This document shows, in pieces, positions 34,101-44,374 of a DNA stretch of 64,000 bases. The notes beneath the pieces were generated by a model that saw nothing but the letters and a program-made list of their open reading frames with translations, did not search any database and was not told the origin of the DNA. This stretch comes from Anaeramoeba flamelloides (Eukaryota > Metamonada > Anaeramoebidae): contig JANTQA010000048.1 in assembly GCA_027625915.1 (NCBI GenBank), positions 248,001-312,000 of the forward strand, given 5' to 3'. Each line of letters starts with the position of its first letter. Within the stretch, counting starts at the first letter, position 1. The position numbers and the translations under genes were made by a program.

Positions 34101-36663
34101 ACTTATGAAATGAATCAAAACTTTCATCTTTTCATTAATATAACCATTCTATCCTGAATTTCATTACTAAAACAATTCCCAAATACACATAAAAAAAATC
34201 AAAATCATAAAAAATAGAAACGTCTGGTACCCAACCAGGAAACAATTGTAGATAAATATTATTTATTAAAAGCAAACAAAGATTATGGTGATACACCAAC
34301 CCTTTTAAGTGATAATGTTATTATGATTGGACATGGACAAACATCAAGACACCATATTTATATGACTTCAGATTATACTCTATGGGCAATGGGTGAAAAC
34401 CCCCTTGTTGAAAGTGGAACACGTTATAGTAAAGATGGAAATACTTGCAAAAAAATTAAAGTACCATTTAATAAAAAAAATATCAAACAAATCGGAACCG
34501 GATATGATTCTTCTATAATACTTTTGAATAAAGAAGAAAATTGTGAAATTTACTCATGTGGATATACACACGCTGGACAAACATCAAATACAAAAACATT
34601 TAAAAAAATAACATTTTTTAATGATAAACGAATAAAACAATTATATTCTGGTTGCTATCATACACTTGCTATTTCTGATGAAAATAAAATTTATGCAATT
34701 GGTAAAATTTCACAAGGTAATTCCACCCTTTCCTTCTTCGAAATTCTTCTTCTATCCCCCTTCCTTCCTTCTTTTTATCATTTCTATTTATTTGTTCATT
34801 TTGGTTTTATTTTTTTTTCTTTGACTTTCATTTATTTATTGTATATTGCACTTGTTATTTTAAAACTTTCAAAATTATAAAAATTTTCAATACAATTAAA
34901 AAATTAAAAACCAAAATGCAAAAATTTGATTAGACTTTGTTTCTTTAAAATGATTTCTATAAGCTGATTTTAACAAAACATAAATTAAAATTAGATTTAG
35001 AATCTTACACAGCATCGCCTTTTTTATCTTCAAAAATGATTTCTTTTCTGAAAATTAATCACTCAACAATAATAATTATTTTTTTTTTAATTTTAATTTT
35101 AATTTTGAGTTAATTGAGTAAAAAGAGAAATGAAAATTTCAATTGATAACCCAAATATCAAAAATAACAATTTTTTATTTTATTTATTTTTGAAAAGAGA
35201 TAATTCAACAAAATTACTCCTGTTTGCCGTTAGGTTTTCCAGAATTTAAAAGAATTGAGTAAAATCAAAGATTTTTCTCTATTCTTTTGAATTCTGGAAA
35301 ACCTAGGCACTTTCGTTAGGTTTTTTTTAATTTGAGAAATAAATTGAAAATTTAATAAATTTTAGATTTATTTCTCATTTTAAAAAAAACCTAGGCACTT
35401 TCTTTAGGTTTTTTATATTTGAGAAATAAAAAGAAAATTTATTTAATTTTCTTTTTGTTACTCAAATTAAAAAAAAAAAATGTAGTTATCTTTTCAATAA
35501 TTTAAAAGAATTGAGTAAAATCTTTGATTTTTCTCTATTCTTCTGAATTATGAAAAACAACTGTTAGGTTTTCTTGAGTTTTCTGTTTATTTGTTAAGTG
35601 TTCTAGGTTTTTTTAACTTAGTTATATTGTAGACAAGATTATAACTTATATGGTAGCTTTTCTTTAAAAAAATGAAACAAAAAAATTTTTATTTCAAACA
35701 AAGACAAGAAAAAAGAAAAATAAAAGTAAAAAATAAAAGAAAGAAAAAAAAAATAAAATAAACATAAAAACTTTGAAAGTTTTTTTTGTACCTTGGGTGT
35801 TGAATTGGTCTGTTTTTGTTTCCTTTTAAGACGAAAAATTTCTAGATCGTCGCCATAATTTGTTTTAATAAAGAGGTCAAAATATTTGATGAACAAATAT
35901 GATCAAATAAAATATGTTACTTTATTAAGTTTTAATTTAAAACTTTATAGATAGGTTATATCTATAAAGTGCCCAGTTTTTAAGAATAAGAATTGGTAAT
36001 CGAAATTTTTATTTTCAAATTTTTGGTTTTTTATTTTTACTTTTATATTTATTTAGTTATTTTTTTTATTTTTTTTTCCAACATCTTGTTTTGACAAAAT
36101 TTTAGTACAAGATATCGTCCGGGCAGTAAAAATACAGTATAAGTACCAAATGGGCATATTGTACCGAAAGACTTAACCAGTATACTTCAGTTCGGTTTAC
36201 ATAAAATCGCACCAGTTGGATTCAGTTCACTTCAACTGAGTTCTGTTTTTTTCAGTCAAATCATATCTGAACAAGTTCGTTCTGTTCTTTTCATGGCTTT
36301 TTATTCCTTTTACTCCCTCCAAACACTTAAAAAAAACAAAAAAAAAACAACCAAAGCAACCCAAGGAACCCAAACAACTTGAAGAAAAAAAAAAATTGGA
36401 AAAAGTAAAAAATATAAAAAATAAAAAAGTATTAATTTATTTTTATTGAATATTTTTTCAAAAATTAATATCAAAAGATTAATTATTGATGAATGCTCAG
36501 TTCTTATTTTTTTTTTTCTTTCAATCTTATTCAATTAATCTCAAGATTAAAAAAAAACCAAGATAAAAAAAGATGAATTTTATTCTTATTTTTGATTAGA
36601 AACTTAAAGTGAAGATTTAAAACAATTACATTTATTACAAGATTAATATTTTGATTCATCAAC

Positions 36664-36699
<36 letters not shown>

Positions 36700-37494
36700 A
36701 CACACACACATATCAATAATTTAATATACAAAGGAAACTTTTTTGAAATTAAAGTTCCACAACGTCAAAGCTATGAAAACTTAGTTGTTGCTTCTGGTGT
36801 GTATTTTGGTTTATGTTATACAACTCAATCAAGCTCATTGATTCAAGATTTTCAAAATTTCCTTCAATCGGAAGCATTTTCCGATATTACCATTTCAAAT
36901 TGCAAAACGCATAAAGCCATTCTTAAATTTAGATTGAATTCAGATATTGACAAAATCTCAAAAATTTTAAATAATTATACACAAGAAGAAGTTAAAAAAA
37001 TTTTAAAATGGGTTTATTATGATTCAATTGAGGATACACAATTACTAGAAAAAATTTTACATGATAAATTTGGGATTGGAAATTACAAACAAAAAACATT
37101 AGAAAACGATTTGTTACAATTATATAAAGATGAAGAATCCAAAGATTTCAATTTATTGGTATTAAACGACGATGTAGGAGAGGATGAGGAAGAAGAGAAC
37201 TTTGAAGAAATTCCAGTTCATAAATTTATTTTGTTAGTCAGATCTGGTTTATTTAGAGAAATGTTTAAAAACGTTAATCAAGAAACAAATGATGTTAAAG
37301 ACTATTCTCGTAAAACAATTGAAAGCATTGAAATTTTAATTAAATTTTTATACACTGGAAATATTTCGTTAACTGCAGATGATGATCCTGAATTAATTGT
37401 TGAAGAACTAGACGATGCAAAAGAATACTACCAATTAAATCCCAATTCATCAATTGAACAAGAATTAATAAAAATAAAAAAATCTTTAAAATAA
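31177..37494 (+). CDS. RCC1-repeat protein with two BTB/POZ domains (three exons)
   Basis: Exons are 31177-31665, 34218-34716 and 36734-37494. Introns of 2552 and 2017 bp are GT-AG with phases 0 and 1, and the total of 1749 nt gives 582 residues. Residues 1-360 form RCC1-type propeller repeats (VWACGS, RAFGWGESSSNSLG, KLFGFGNTFS, QIGTGYDSSIIL, CGYTHAGQTS, LYSGCYHTLAIS). A degenerate BTB follows near 377-440 (FSDITI ... ILKWVYY). A clearer BTB lies near 466-560 (KDFNLLVLNDD, VHKFILLVRSGLFREMF, IEILIKFLYTG). BTB domains commonly link substrates to cullin-3 ubiquitin ligases, while RCC1 blades bind proteins or chromatin. The target here is unknown. The first BTB lacks the usual H-x-x-x-L-x-x-x-S-x-x-F core. 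Introns are swollen by MITE and stem-loop repeats. The ATG at 31177 follows a T-rich stretch and is the first in frame. Confidence 0.85.
31666..34217 (+). other. intron 1 of the RCC1-BTB gene
   Basis: The donor is AGT|GTAAGA and the acceptor AAAATAG|AAACG, phase 0. It contains the MITE at 32196-32387. A CCC-rich patch near 32745-32810 resembles the C-rich patches at 2730-2870 and 22790-22950. A more GC-rich stretch near 33880-33945 could not be identified. No coding exon was found in it. Confidence 0.7.
32196..32387 (+). mobile_element. 192-bp TA-flanked MITE, CACTTTTAA family (copy 2)
   Basis: The element is flanked by TA at 32194-32195 and 32388-32389. The left end is CCGCCAGTTCCACTTTTAAG and the right end, read inward, is CAGACATTTCCACTTTTAAG; both continue with GCACAA. 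Size, end spacing and target match the copy at 28588-28782. It lies in intron 1 of the RCC1-BTB gene and is non-coding. Confidence 0.88.
35231..35558. repeat. array of four stem-loop repeats
   Basis: Four adjacent imperfect palindromes lie at about 35231-35305, 35317-35393, 35405-35480 and 35489-35558. The first and last share the arm word TTTAAAAGAATTGAGTAAAATC paired with TTTTTCTCTATTCTT-type sequence. The second and third share TTTGAGAAATAAA. The first three are separated by the same spacer, CCTAGGCACTTTCGTTAGG, or its TCTTTAGG variant. Similar stem-loops occur at 23401-23625. The regular spacer suggests tandem amplification of a hairpin-forming unit. Confidence 0.75.
36110..36300. other. 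GC-richer stretch with CAGTT/AACTGA words
   Basis: This part of intron 2 of the RCC1-BTB gene has clearly higher GC than its surroundings and repeats words such as CAGTTCGGTT, CAGTTGG, TCAGTTCACTTCAACTGAG and TTCTGTTC. It has no stop-free frame of useful length on either strand. It may be a relic of an inserted element; the class is unknown. Confidence 0.35.
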
Positions 37495-37902
37495 TTTAAT
37501 TATTTTTCTCTTTATATTTCAAAACAACACCCAAATAACTATGTTCCTATATACCTTACCCTACTCTTTTTCTAAACTAATTTTACCAAATTATTAAATA
37601 TTAAAAAGAAATAAAAAAATCTTTATTTTTTCAAATTAAAATTCAATCTAATTTTGATCTTAATTTTTTTTTTTTTGTGATTTGCGTTTTAGTTTATGAA
37701 ATGCCTGAATTAACCTTATCTAAACAATTAGGTAATTTGAGTCTCTTTTTTGAAATCCAAAATTTAAATGTTTCCAATATAAAATGAAACAAAAGTAACC
37801 TATTATTTTTATTAACAATTAAGTTAATTCTTATAAATGTTGAAACACATTTTTTATTTTATGTTCGGAAGTATTGATTTTGAAATAAAATTTTTTAATA
37901 TA

Positions 37903-38429
37903 AACCCCGTTCCAAAAATTTGGACACACCCAAAATCAAAAATAGGCAAAATAAAACCCAATTTATTGTATTTTTCCAAACCTAATATAAAACCACATTC
38001 AAGTTACCCAGTATTAATGTTTTAATAAGTAATCATTTTAACCCAACAAAAGAAAAAAATATAAAACTCAAAAATAAAAACTAGTGTGTCCAAAATAATG
38101 AAACGAGCTGAACAAAAAATGTATTGGTAAATTTGTTGATAATTTCACCATGAATTGTTGATCGATCAAATGTTAAGATATCATCTACCAATTGTATGTG
38201 ATTTTCCAATTTAACAAACTCAACACTAACCCTCTATCAACCTTTGAAAAAAAATGTTAGATCTAACGAAACAGATTACGTAACTGCAAAAAAGGAAATG
38301 AAAACAAAACAAAAAAGACAAAAAATGAAATAGTTTGTAAAATCAAAATTCTTTCGAATTTGAATTAAAAGTGCAGTAATGATGTTCTTTCCACTGTTTA
38401 AACTGTGTCCAAATTTTTGGAATCTAGTT
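37903..38429 (+). mobile_element. 527-bp Tc1/mariner-like MITE
   Basis: The element is flanked by TA (37901-37902 and 38430-38431). The 25-bp inverted ends share TTCCAAAAATTTGGACAC exactly, with the outermost bases diverged. That motif is close to the ends of known Tc1/mariner elements. The interior has no transposase frame. It was probably mobilised in trans. It starts 408 bp downstream of the RCC1-BTB stop codon. Confidence 0.88.
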
Positions 38430-38610
38430 TACTATTATTTTTCATTAGTATTTTTTTCAATTCAAATCCTAATAAATAAAATTAATTGAAATTAGGTGAT
38501 TCTATCAATTAAATTTTGATCGAAGCATAACAAAAGTTTATTAAGGAAATTGAGATCTATTCAATAAAAAATTTTTATATCTTTCAGGTTGAAAAAAAAG
38601 TTGTTTTCTT

Positions 38611-39343
38611 TTTTTTTTTTTTATTTTTGAAGAGAGAAAATTGCTTTTCTCCTGTGTGCCCTAATTTCTAAACTTTTTTTTAGAAATTTTGTTAAAGAAT
38701 CACAAATTTTATTATCACTTACTAATGATAATATATATGATGAATTCTTTTTATTAATAATATCTCCGATATTATTAATTTTTTTATTTTTTTTAAAAAA
38801 TTCAGATATCCAGATTTTTCGATTTATTTTATAGGCTGGACAGTCCCATAAAAAATGATCGAAATCTTCAATGATATCAATATTTAACTTTTCTTTACAT
38901 AAATCACAATTTTTATTTTTATTTTTACTTGTTACATAAGAGTACCTATTTAAACAATTAGTAAAATTTCGAAATTTTAGAATTGTTTTTGAAGCTTTCC
39001 AGTTTAAATATTTTTGTTGTTTGAAATTGCAATTTTGTTGTTTTATAATTTTTAGATATTGTTGAACTTTCCAACTAGGTGAATTTTCCAATTCGATTAA
39101 TCGAAAAACTTTTAATTCTAAATCTAATAATTTTAATCCCTTAGTGTGCCAATTAATATTTTCATTTTCCAATTTTCGAAAATTTAGTATTATTTTTAAT
39201 TTTTTTTAAATTTAAGAAATCTAATTTTTCTATCAATTTATATTTTCTTCGGTATACTTTTAATCTAGCGGGATCAATTTTTGCTTCAGTTTTATAAATT
39301 AATCGAGGTAAATGGATATTAATTTGTAAGAAATTTGTGACTG
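38611..39343 (-). mobile_element. 5'-truncated non-LTR retrotransposon (LINE), 3' end only
   Basis: The minus strand codes for the C-terminal end of a LINE ORF2. It begins with LPRLIYKTEAKIDPARLKVY (39330-39180), then, after one frame change near 39180-39200, has 183 residues to a stop at 38621. The last part carries the cysteine-histidine motif CDLC...DHFLWDC that follows the reverse transcriptase in many LINEs. A poly-A tail follows the stop at once. The flanks carry a direct repeat of about 16 bp, AAAAAGTTGTTTTCTT, at 38595-38610 and 39344-39359. This is the mark of target-primed insertion with 5' truncation. The well-kept duplication points to a fairly recent insertion. Confidence 0.85.
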
Positions 39344-39829
39344 AAAAAGTTGTTTTCTTGTTTTCAATAATGAAAAAAAATTGAAAAAAAATTCCTCAAT
39401 TGTTAAAAAAATTTTTTTAACAAATTCTTTGGTCTTATTCTTAAGAATTTTTCCGACAATTTAAATAATTTTCATGGGAAATATTTACAATTATTTTTTA
39501 TTATATTTATTATTTATTAGAAATTATTTTATTTTTTTTGAAAATATTTGAAAATAGATTATTATTAAACTATGTATAATAAAATTTACCCTCAAAAACA
39601 CAAGATATCTATTATTTTTTATAAACTTTATATATTCAATCTGGAACAACATTATTTTTTTAAACAAATTTTTTTTATAATTGATCTTTGGAATATAAAT
39701 AAGAAATAAGTCGAATAATATCCACCAAAGAATTTTTGATATCAATATGAAAAAAAAAACTAAAATAATCAATATATTTCTTAAAAAATAGAAAACCACT
39801 AATTTCTTAGTCATATTTTGAAAAAAATA

Positions 39830-40165
39830 ACAATGTTCTTATCGATATTCAATAAAAGATTCAAATAAAATCTCAATAGAAATAAATATCATTTCTCCAC
39901 AATTATTCTCATTTTATCAATAACTTTAGAATAACCGGTTTTTACCTCGTAACTAAAGATCTTGCTATATGGAAAAAAAATTACATCTGATCAGGTTATT
40001 AATAAAAATTGAAAAAAAAAAAAAAAAAGAAATGACTAAAAAATGATTTGTATTTTAAATTTTCAAAAAGTAATTTTTTTTCTTCTAATATTAGTTCAAA
40101 CCCTATAAACACATGTAATAAACTCATAAGAACTGACCACCTTTGACTAGAAAATGTGAAGATGG
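39830..40165 (+). repeat. dispersed repeat, three-copy family (copy 2)
   Basis: This is the same family as 3250-3570 and 40300-40640. The blocks seen are AACAATGTT, CAATAGAAATAAATAT, CTAAAGATCTTG, TTTTTTTTCTTCTAATATTA, TTCAAACCCTATAAAC and AAGAACTGACCACCTTTGAC. It forms a direct repeat with the next copy about 470 bp away. No coding sequence is present. Confidence 0.6.
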
Positions 40166-40299
40166 CATATTAAGAAGTGATAAGATTAATATATAAAATA
40201 AAAAACATTAGGGAATAGTTGATGTCTAGATAAAGTAAATCTAATTAGTCAAAATATCTTCTCGGAAAAATTAAAATACAAATATTCTTATGGAATTAT

Positions 40300-40640
40300 T
40301 TAAAAAAAACAACAATGTTGATTTTATTTCAAATTAGTTATCATATAAAATACTGTTAGAAATCAATAATATTTCTCTGCAATTATTTTCACTGTTCAAT
40401 AAAATTATTATAATAATTTTTTTCTCTAGTGGATATTGATCTTGGACAATAAAAAATTTGCAAAAGGTTTATTTATTAAAAATAACTTTGGAAAAAAGAA
40501 AAAAAGAAATGAGTAAAAATGATTTGAATTTCGAAATTTTCAATATTATTTTTTTTTCTTCTAATGTCTATTCAAACCCTTCAAAAATATACAATTGATC
40601 ATTACAACTGGGCACCTTTGACTGGAAAATAGTTTAGATC
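40300..40640 (+). repeat. dispersed repeat, three-copy family (copy 3)
   Basis: This is a direct repeat of 39830-40165. It shares AACAATGTTGATTTTATT, GAAATCAATAATATTTCTC, TTTTTTTCTTCTAATGTCTA, TTCAAACCCTTCAAA and the closing GGGCACCTTTGACTGGAAAA. Divergence between neighbours shows that the local duplication, if that is how it arose, is old. Confidence 0.6.
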
Positions 40641-41373
40641 TCAATTTAATTTAGAAACTTTTGTTACAATCTTTCCAAGGCTACCGTGAATTTTTATAAT
40701 GTAACCAATTTTACTCTGAAATAGTTATGTCAAGCTAACATATATAATGATATTCAAATTCTTTTTAACCTACTACCAGAATTAATGTTGTGGTATTAAT
40801 TATTCTTCTGTAAATAATCAAATTCAAATTTATTTTTTTAGGTTTAAAGTTGAATTTTCCAGCTATTAGAAGAATTTGGGAGATTTTTTAATTTAATTGT
40901 TTGGGTTTTTTTCTCCATCTTTTTTGTTATAATAAATAGAAAATTGTTTAAATATTTATTAAAAAATAAATGTGATATTCCTCAAGTTTTAAAAAAAATA
41001 TTAGATTTTTTTAAGAAATTAAGTTTATTTTTTATCCTGGGTTAATTTTAAAGGTGGAGATTTAAATTTTGAAGATTGATATTTTTCAATTTCCTTCATG
41101 ACTATCAAGATTTCTTTCTTCTTTTATTAGAAAATATTTTTTTAATTAAAATGTGTAAAAAAAATTAAATTTTGGAACTTCCAAAAGAAGAGAAAAATTG
41201 ATCAAACTTTTGAGAACAATAATTAATTTCTTTAAATAGACTTTTGAATAAAGTCAGAACTGGGTTTGATTATGTCTCTACTTTATTTATTATAATAAGA
41301 TACATTATTATTATTTTTTTATAAATGTTATCAAATTTCATTCGAATATTTTTTTTTGGTCGTTAAACTTCCC

Positions 41374-41914
41374 TTAATATTTATAATCCCTGAAATTTGA
41401 AAAAAGATCATCTTGTATAGGAAGTGTTACCTTGTTATTTTGGTTATTAACTAAACCTTCTTCGATTTGGTCTAGGTTTTGAGATTTGTTCAAAAATAAA
41501 TTTATTTTTTTATATTTACAAAATCTGAATTGAAGACTGAGGTTCATAGATTGGAAGGTAATTAGATAAAAAAATTCATTTTTGGGTTGTTAATTAAAAT
41601 TTTTAATTTATTTTTGTTTTATTTCGAGATTTTAAAAAAATTATTGATTTTTTTTTGGGTAATATAATAACAGAGAAATGAAAATTTCAATTGAATAGCC
41701 CAAAAAGCAAAATTCATTCATTAAACACCTAATAGTCTGCCTTACAGTCTTAAATTCGGATTTTGAATTAAAAAAAATTCACAAAATGCACATTTTAAAC
41801 AATTCTCAAAACCAAAACCAAATCTAAGTTCAGCCAGTTAAGAACCAAAATAACAACGTAGCACTTCCTATACAAGATAATCTTTTTTCAAATTTCAAGG
41901 ATTGTAAACCTTAA
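41374..41914. mobile_element. MITE-like inverted-repeat element upstream of the BTB-BACK gene
   Basis: The arms are about 41374-41483 and 41804-41914. Both carry TTGAAATTTGAAAAAAGAT, TCTTGTATAGGAAGTG, TTGTTATTTTGGTT and GATTTGG followed by a TTTTGAG block. The interior is non-coding. Part of it (41600-41720) recurs near 35090-35190, sharing GAGAAATGAAAATTTCAATT. No target duplication was recognised. It ends 333 bp before the ATG of the downstream gene. Confidence 0.7.
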
Positions 41915-42246
41915 TCATCAATCAAAACAAAAGATTAAATTGGTTTGAAAATTCAAGATGTTCAAAGTAAAACATAACAAACTGTCTTTGATTTCTGCCA
42001 AAGAAAATATAACATTTTGAAACTGAAGACTGTAATTTGTTAAAGTTGTAATTATCTTTCGGAAAATTTCATTTTTTTATTATTTTCTCATTTTTCTATT
42101 CTTCCAACCAATAACTTAAACGAACTTCAAGCCTGTCTTAATCAAAAATCTGAAAAGTTATTTTTTCAACCACAAACCACAAATAACAAACCAAAAACAA
42201 AAAAAAAAACAAAAATAAGAAAAAAGAAAAATAAAAACAAAAAGAA

Positions 42247-43749
42247 ATGACACAAACCATCGATCAAGTATTTGGAGAGTATATTAATAACCAAGAATTA
42301 GCAGACCTAAAATTCATTGTAGGAGAAAAAAAAGATGTCTTGTATGCACACAAGTTTGTGATCTCATTAATCTCGCCATTTTGGAAGGAATTGTTTTATT
42401 CGCAAGATTATGAAGACGAGGAGACCATAGGTGTAACAGAGCTTACCTTACCAGACATCGACACTGAAAGCTTTCAAGTCTTTTTAGAATATGCGTACAA
42501 AAGGCATATTGATGTTAAAGATGATCAAATCTTCAAGCTCTTAAACGTTTCTGATAAATATGAAATCGATGAACTCAAAACCTATTGCAATGACCTCTTT
42601 CAGAAATCTCTCGACAAAACCAATTGCATTTCATATTACGAAAACGGAAAGCGAAGAGGAATTGAGGACTGGACAAAACTGGCGATGTCGTATATCGAAG
42701 AACATAGCAATGTCATTTTAGAAAATGAGAATTGTTTCCAGAAGCTGTCTATCGAAACGATCAAAGTTGTCTTAGGATTGAAAAAGCTGTTTGCAAAGGA
42801 AATACACGTCTTCAAGTCTTTGCTCAGATGGACGGAATACCAAAAGGAAACCAAATACAAAGATGACGAAAAGGTAACCATAGAAACTCTATTTTCGGAA
42901 TTTACGGATTTAATCAAGCTAGATTTAATGTCGTTCCAGGATTTAGAAGAAGTGAAAAAATCTGGGATCTACCCTGTACAATTGTTATTAGAACATGCAA
43001 TCAAACTCTCTCAAACTTACAAACTTGTAGTCAAGCCTTTAACAAGGGCTGGCCCACAATTAGAAGATTTGAAGGTACTTCTATTAGGCACGTGCCGCCG
43101 GGGAAATGATAGGCTGGAGCATCTCAAAGAGTCCATCATGAGTGGTGGCATTGAAAATGTTGACATTGTCAACATTGAAAATACAACACCAACCATCGAA
43201 AAGATGAACGAGTATGACACAGTCGTAGTGCGTGGAAGGAATGGAGCTGCAATGAATAATTCCACGGCCCTAGGAAACAATTTGGCAAGATATGTCGAAG
43301 GTGGCAAGGGACTGACAGTGATTGCAATCAATTCCCTAATCAATAACGATAGCTACCGTCTTAACGGGAGAATTGTCGACGAGGGCTTTATCCCCCTCGC
43401 CGTCGGAGAAAGAATGCAACAGGAACAAAGAGAGCTAGGCGAGGTGCATTTGCCAGAGCACCCAATAATGGAAGGCGTACAAACTTTTAAAGCAAAGGAT
43501 TATACTCACGTCATTGGCACAAATGAAATTAATGGTGGTACTTTAATTGCCTCTTGGAATAATGGATTCCCATTAATTACAGAAAAAACTCAACAAGAAG
43601 GCTTTGGAACAGTCGTTTGCTTAAATTTCCACCCCATTTCAACAAAAATAACAAATGATTGTGGCAAGGCTTGGCTACAAGAAACAGATGGCGCAAAAAT
43701 TATTGCCAATTCAATACAGTACGTTGGTATGAAATGGTTTGAGAAGTAA
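42247..43749 (+). CDS. BTB-BACK protein fused to an amidotransferase-like (GATase1/ThuA-type) domain
   Basis: This is a single-exon gene of 500 residues ending in TAA. Residues about 15-115 are a canonical BTB domain (ADLKFIVGEKKDVLYAHKFV, SPFWKELF, FQVFLEYAYKRHI). Residues about 126-240 are a BACK domain (NCISYYENG, VVLGLKKLFAKEIHVFKSLLRW). Residues about 260-500 form an alpha/beta domain: VLLLG strand, YDTVVVRGR, NNLARYVEGGKGLTVIA, LPEHPIMEGVQTF and TVVCLNFHPIS. This follows the layout of the class I amidotransferase/ThuA flavodoxin-like fold, but no nucleophile-elbow Cys (GxCxG) is visible, so it is probably a binding rather than catalytic module. BTB-BACK proteins usually serve as cullin-3 adaptors with a kelch substrate receptor; here the alpha/beta domain takes the receptor position. 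The gene has higher GC and more varied codons than its neighbours. Domain calls for BTB/BACK are firm; that of the third is by pattern only. Confidence 0.88.
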   Translation: MTQTIDQVFGEYINNQELADLKFIVGEKKDVLYAHKFVISLISPFWKELFYSQDYEDEETIGVTELTLPDIDTESFQVFLEYAYKRHIDVKDDQIFKLLNVSDKYEIDELKTYCNDLFQKSLDKTNCISYYENGKRRGIEDWTKLAMSYIEEHSNVILENENCFQKLSIETIKVVLGLKKLFAKEIHVFKSLLRWTEYQKETKYKDDEKVTIETLFSEFTDLIKLDLMSFQDLEEVKKSGIYPVQLLLEHAIKLSQTYKLVVKPLTRAGPQLEDLKVLLLGTCRRGNDRLEHLKESIMSGGIENVDIVNIENTTPTIEKMNEYDTVVVRGRNGAAMNNSTALGNNLARYVEGGKGLTVIAINSLINNDSYRLNGRIVDEGFIPLAVGERMQQEQRELGEVHLPEHPIMEGVQTFKAKDYTHVIGTNEINGGTLIASWNNGFPLITEKTQQEGFGTVVCLNFHPISTKITNDCGKAWLQETDGAKIIANSIQYVGMKWFEK

Positions 43750-44374
43750 AATACAAGGATTTATTCTTGTTGAAATTATAAATTTATAATTTTTTATCAG
43801 TTTTCATTTTCATCTTCGTTTTCTTTTTACTTTTTCTTGTTTTTTTTTTTTTTTTTTGTTTTTTTTAGGTTTTATCGATTTATATATCATTTTACTGTTT
43901 TTCTTTTATTTTTTGTTTTCTAAAATAAGATAATAATGAATTCTTTTCTTCACCATTTTAAAATTTTTAATATATCACCTTCCCTTAAGGACTATCTATA
44001 TTTCATGGAAATCGAATTTCACTTTGATAACTAACAACATATTTAATGCCTTAACAGAATACTGAGTCAAGGAATCTTGTTGAAAGTTTTAGATTTAGAT
44101 GCACTTTTTTGAAATTTTGTCATTTGAGTTGACCAAACCCTTTTTCTTCTCTCCAAATTCGTATTTTATAACTTGAAAATGTTCGATAATCAAAATTTCT
44201 TTATATCTTTCTTTCCACTTCATTTTAAAATATTCTAGAGTTGAGGAAAATACTATCAATATACTTGAAGAGAAAGATGAAAAGAAGAGAAATAAGAGGC
44301 AAACAAAATTCTTTTTAGTTTTGCACTTGTTAGGTTCTGTAATTTCCAAAAGTTTTTTGATTAATAAATATTTT

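Larger units (their letters stand above)
34717..36733 (+). other. intron 2 of the RCC1-BTB gene
   Basis: The donor is CAAG|GTAATT and the acceptor ACAAAG|GAAAC, phase 1, completing a Gly codon. It holds a short repeat (35090-35190) shared with 41600-41720, the stem-loop array (35231-35558), an unusual GC-richer stretch (36110-36300) and an A tract of about 30 bases just before the acceptor. A minus-strand frame inside it is low in complexity and unsupported. Confidence 0.7.
37495..42246. other. intergenic region between the two BTB genes
   Basis: It contains a Tc1/mariner-like MITE (37903-38429), a truncated LINE (38611-39343), two copies of a three-copy repeat (39830-40165, 40300-40640) and an inverted-repeat element (41374-41914). 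The 330 bp before the BTB-BACK ATG is A-rich and plain. No host gene is seen. Confidence 0.65.

Noticed and set aside
34323-34880. Separate 185-codon RCC1 protein
   Set aside because: It is exon 2 of the RCC1-BTB gene plus read-through into intron 2; a donor at 34717 and an upstream acceptor at 34217 fit the phases.
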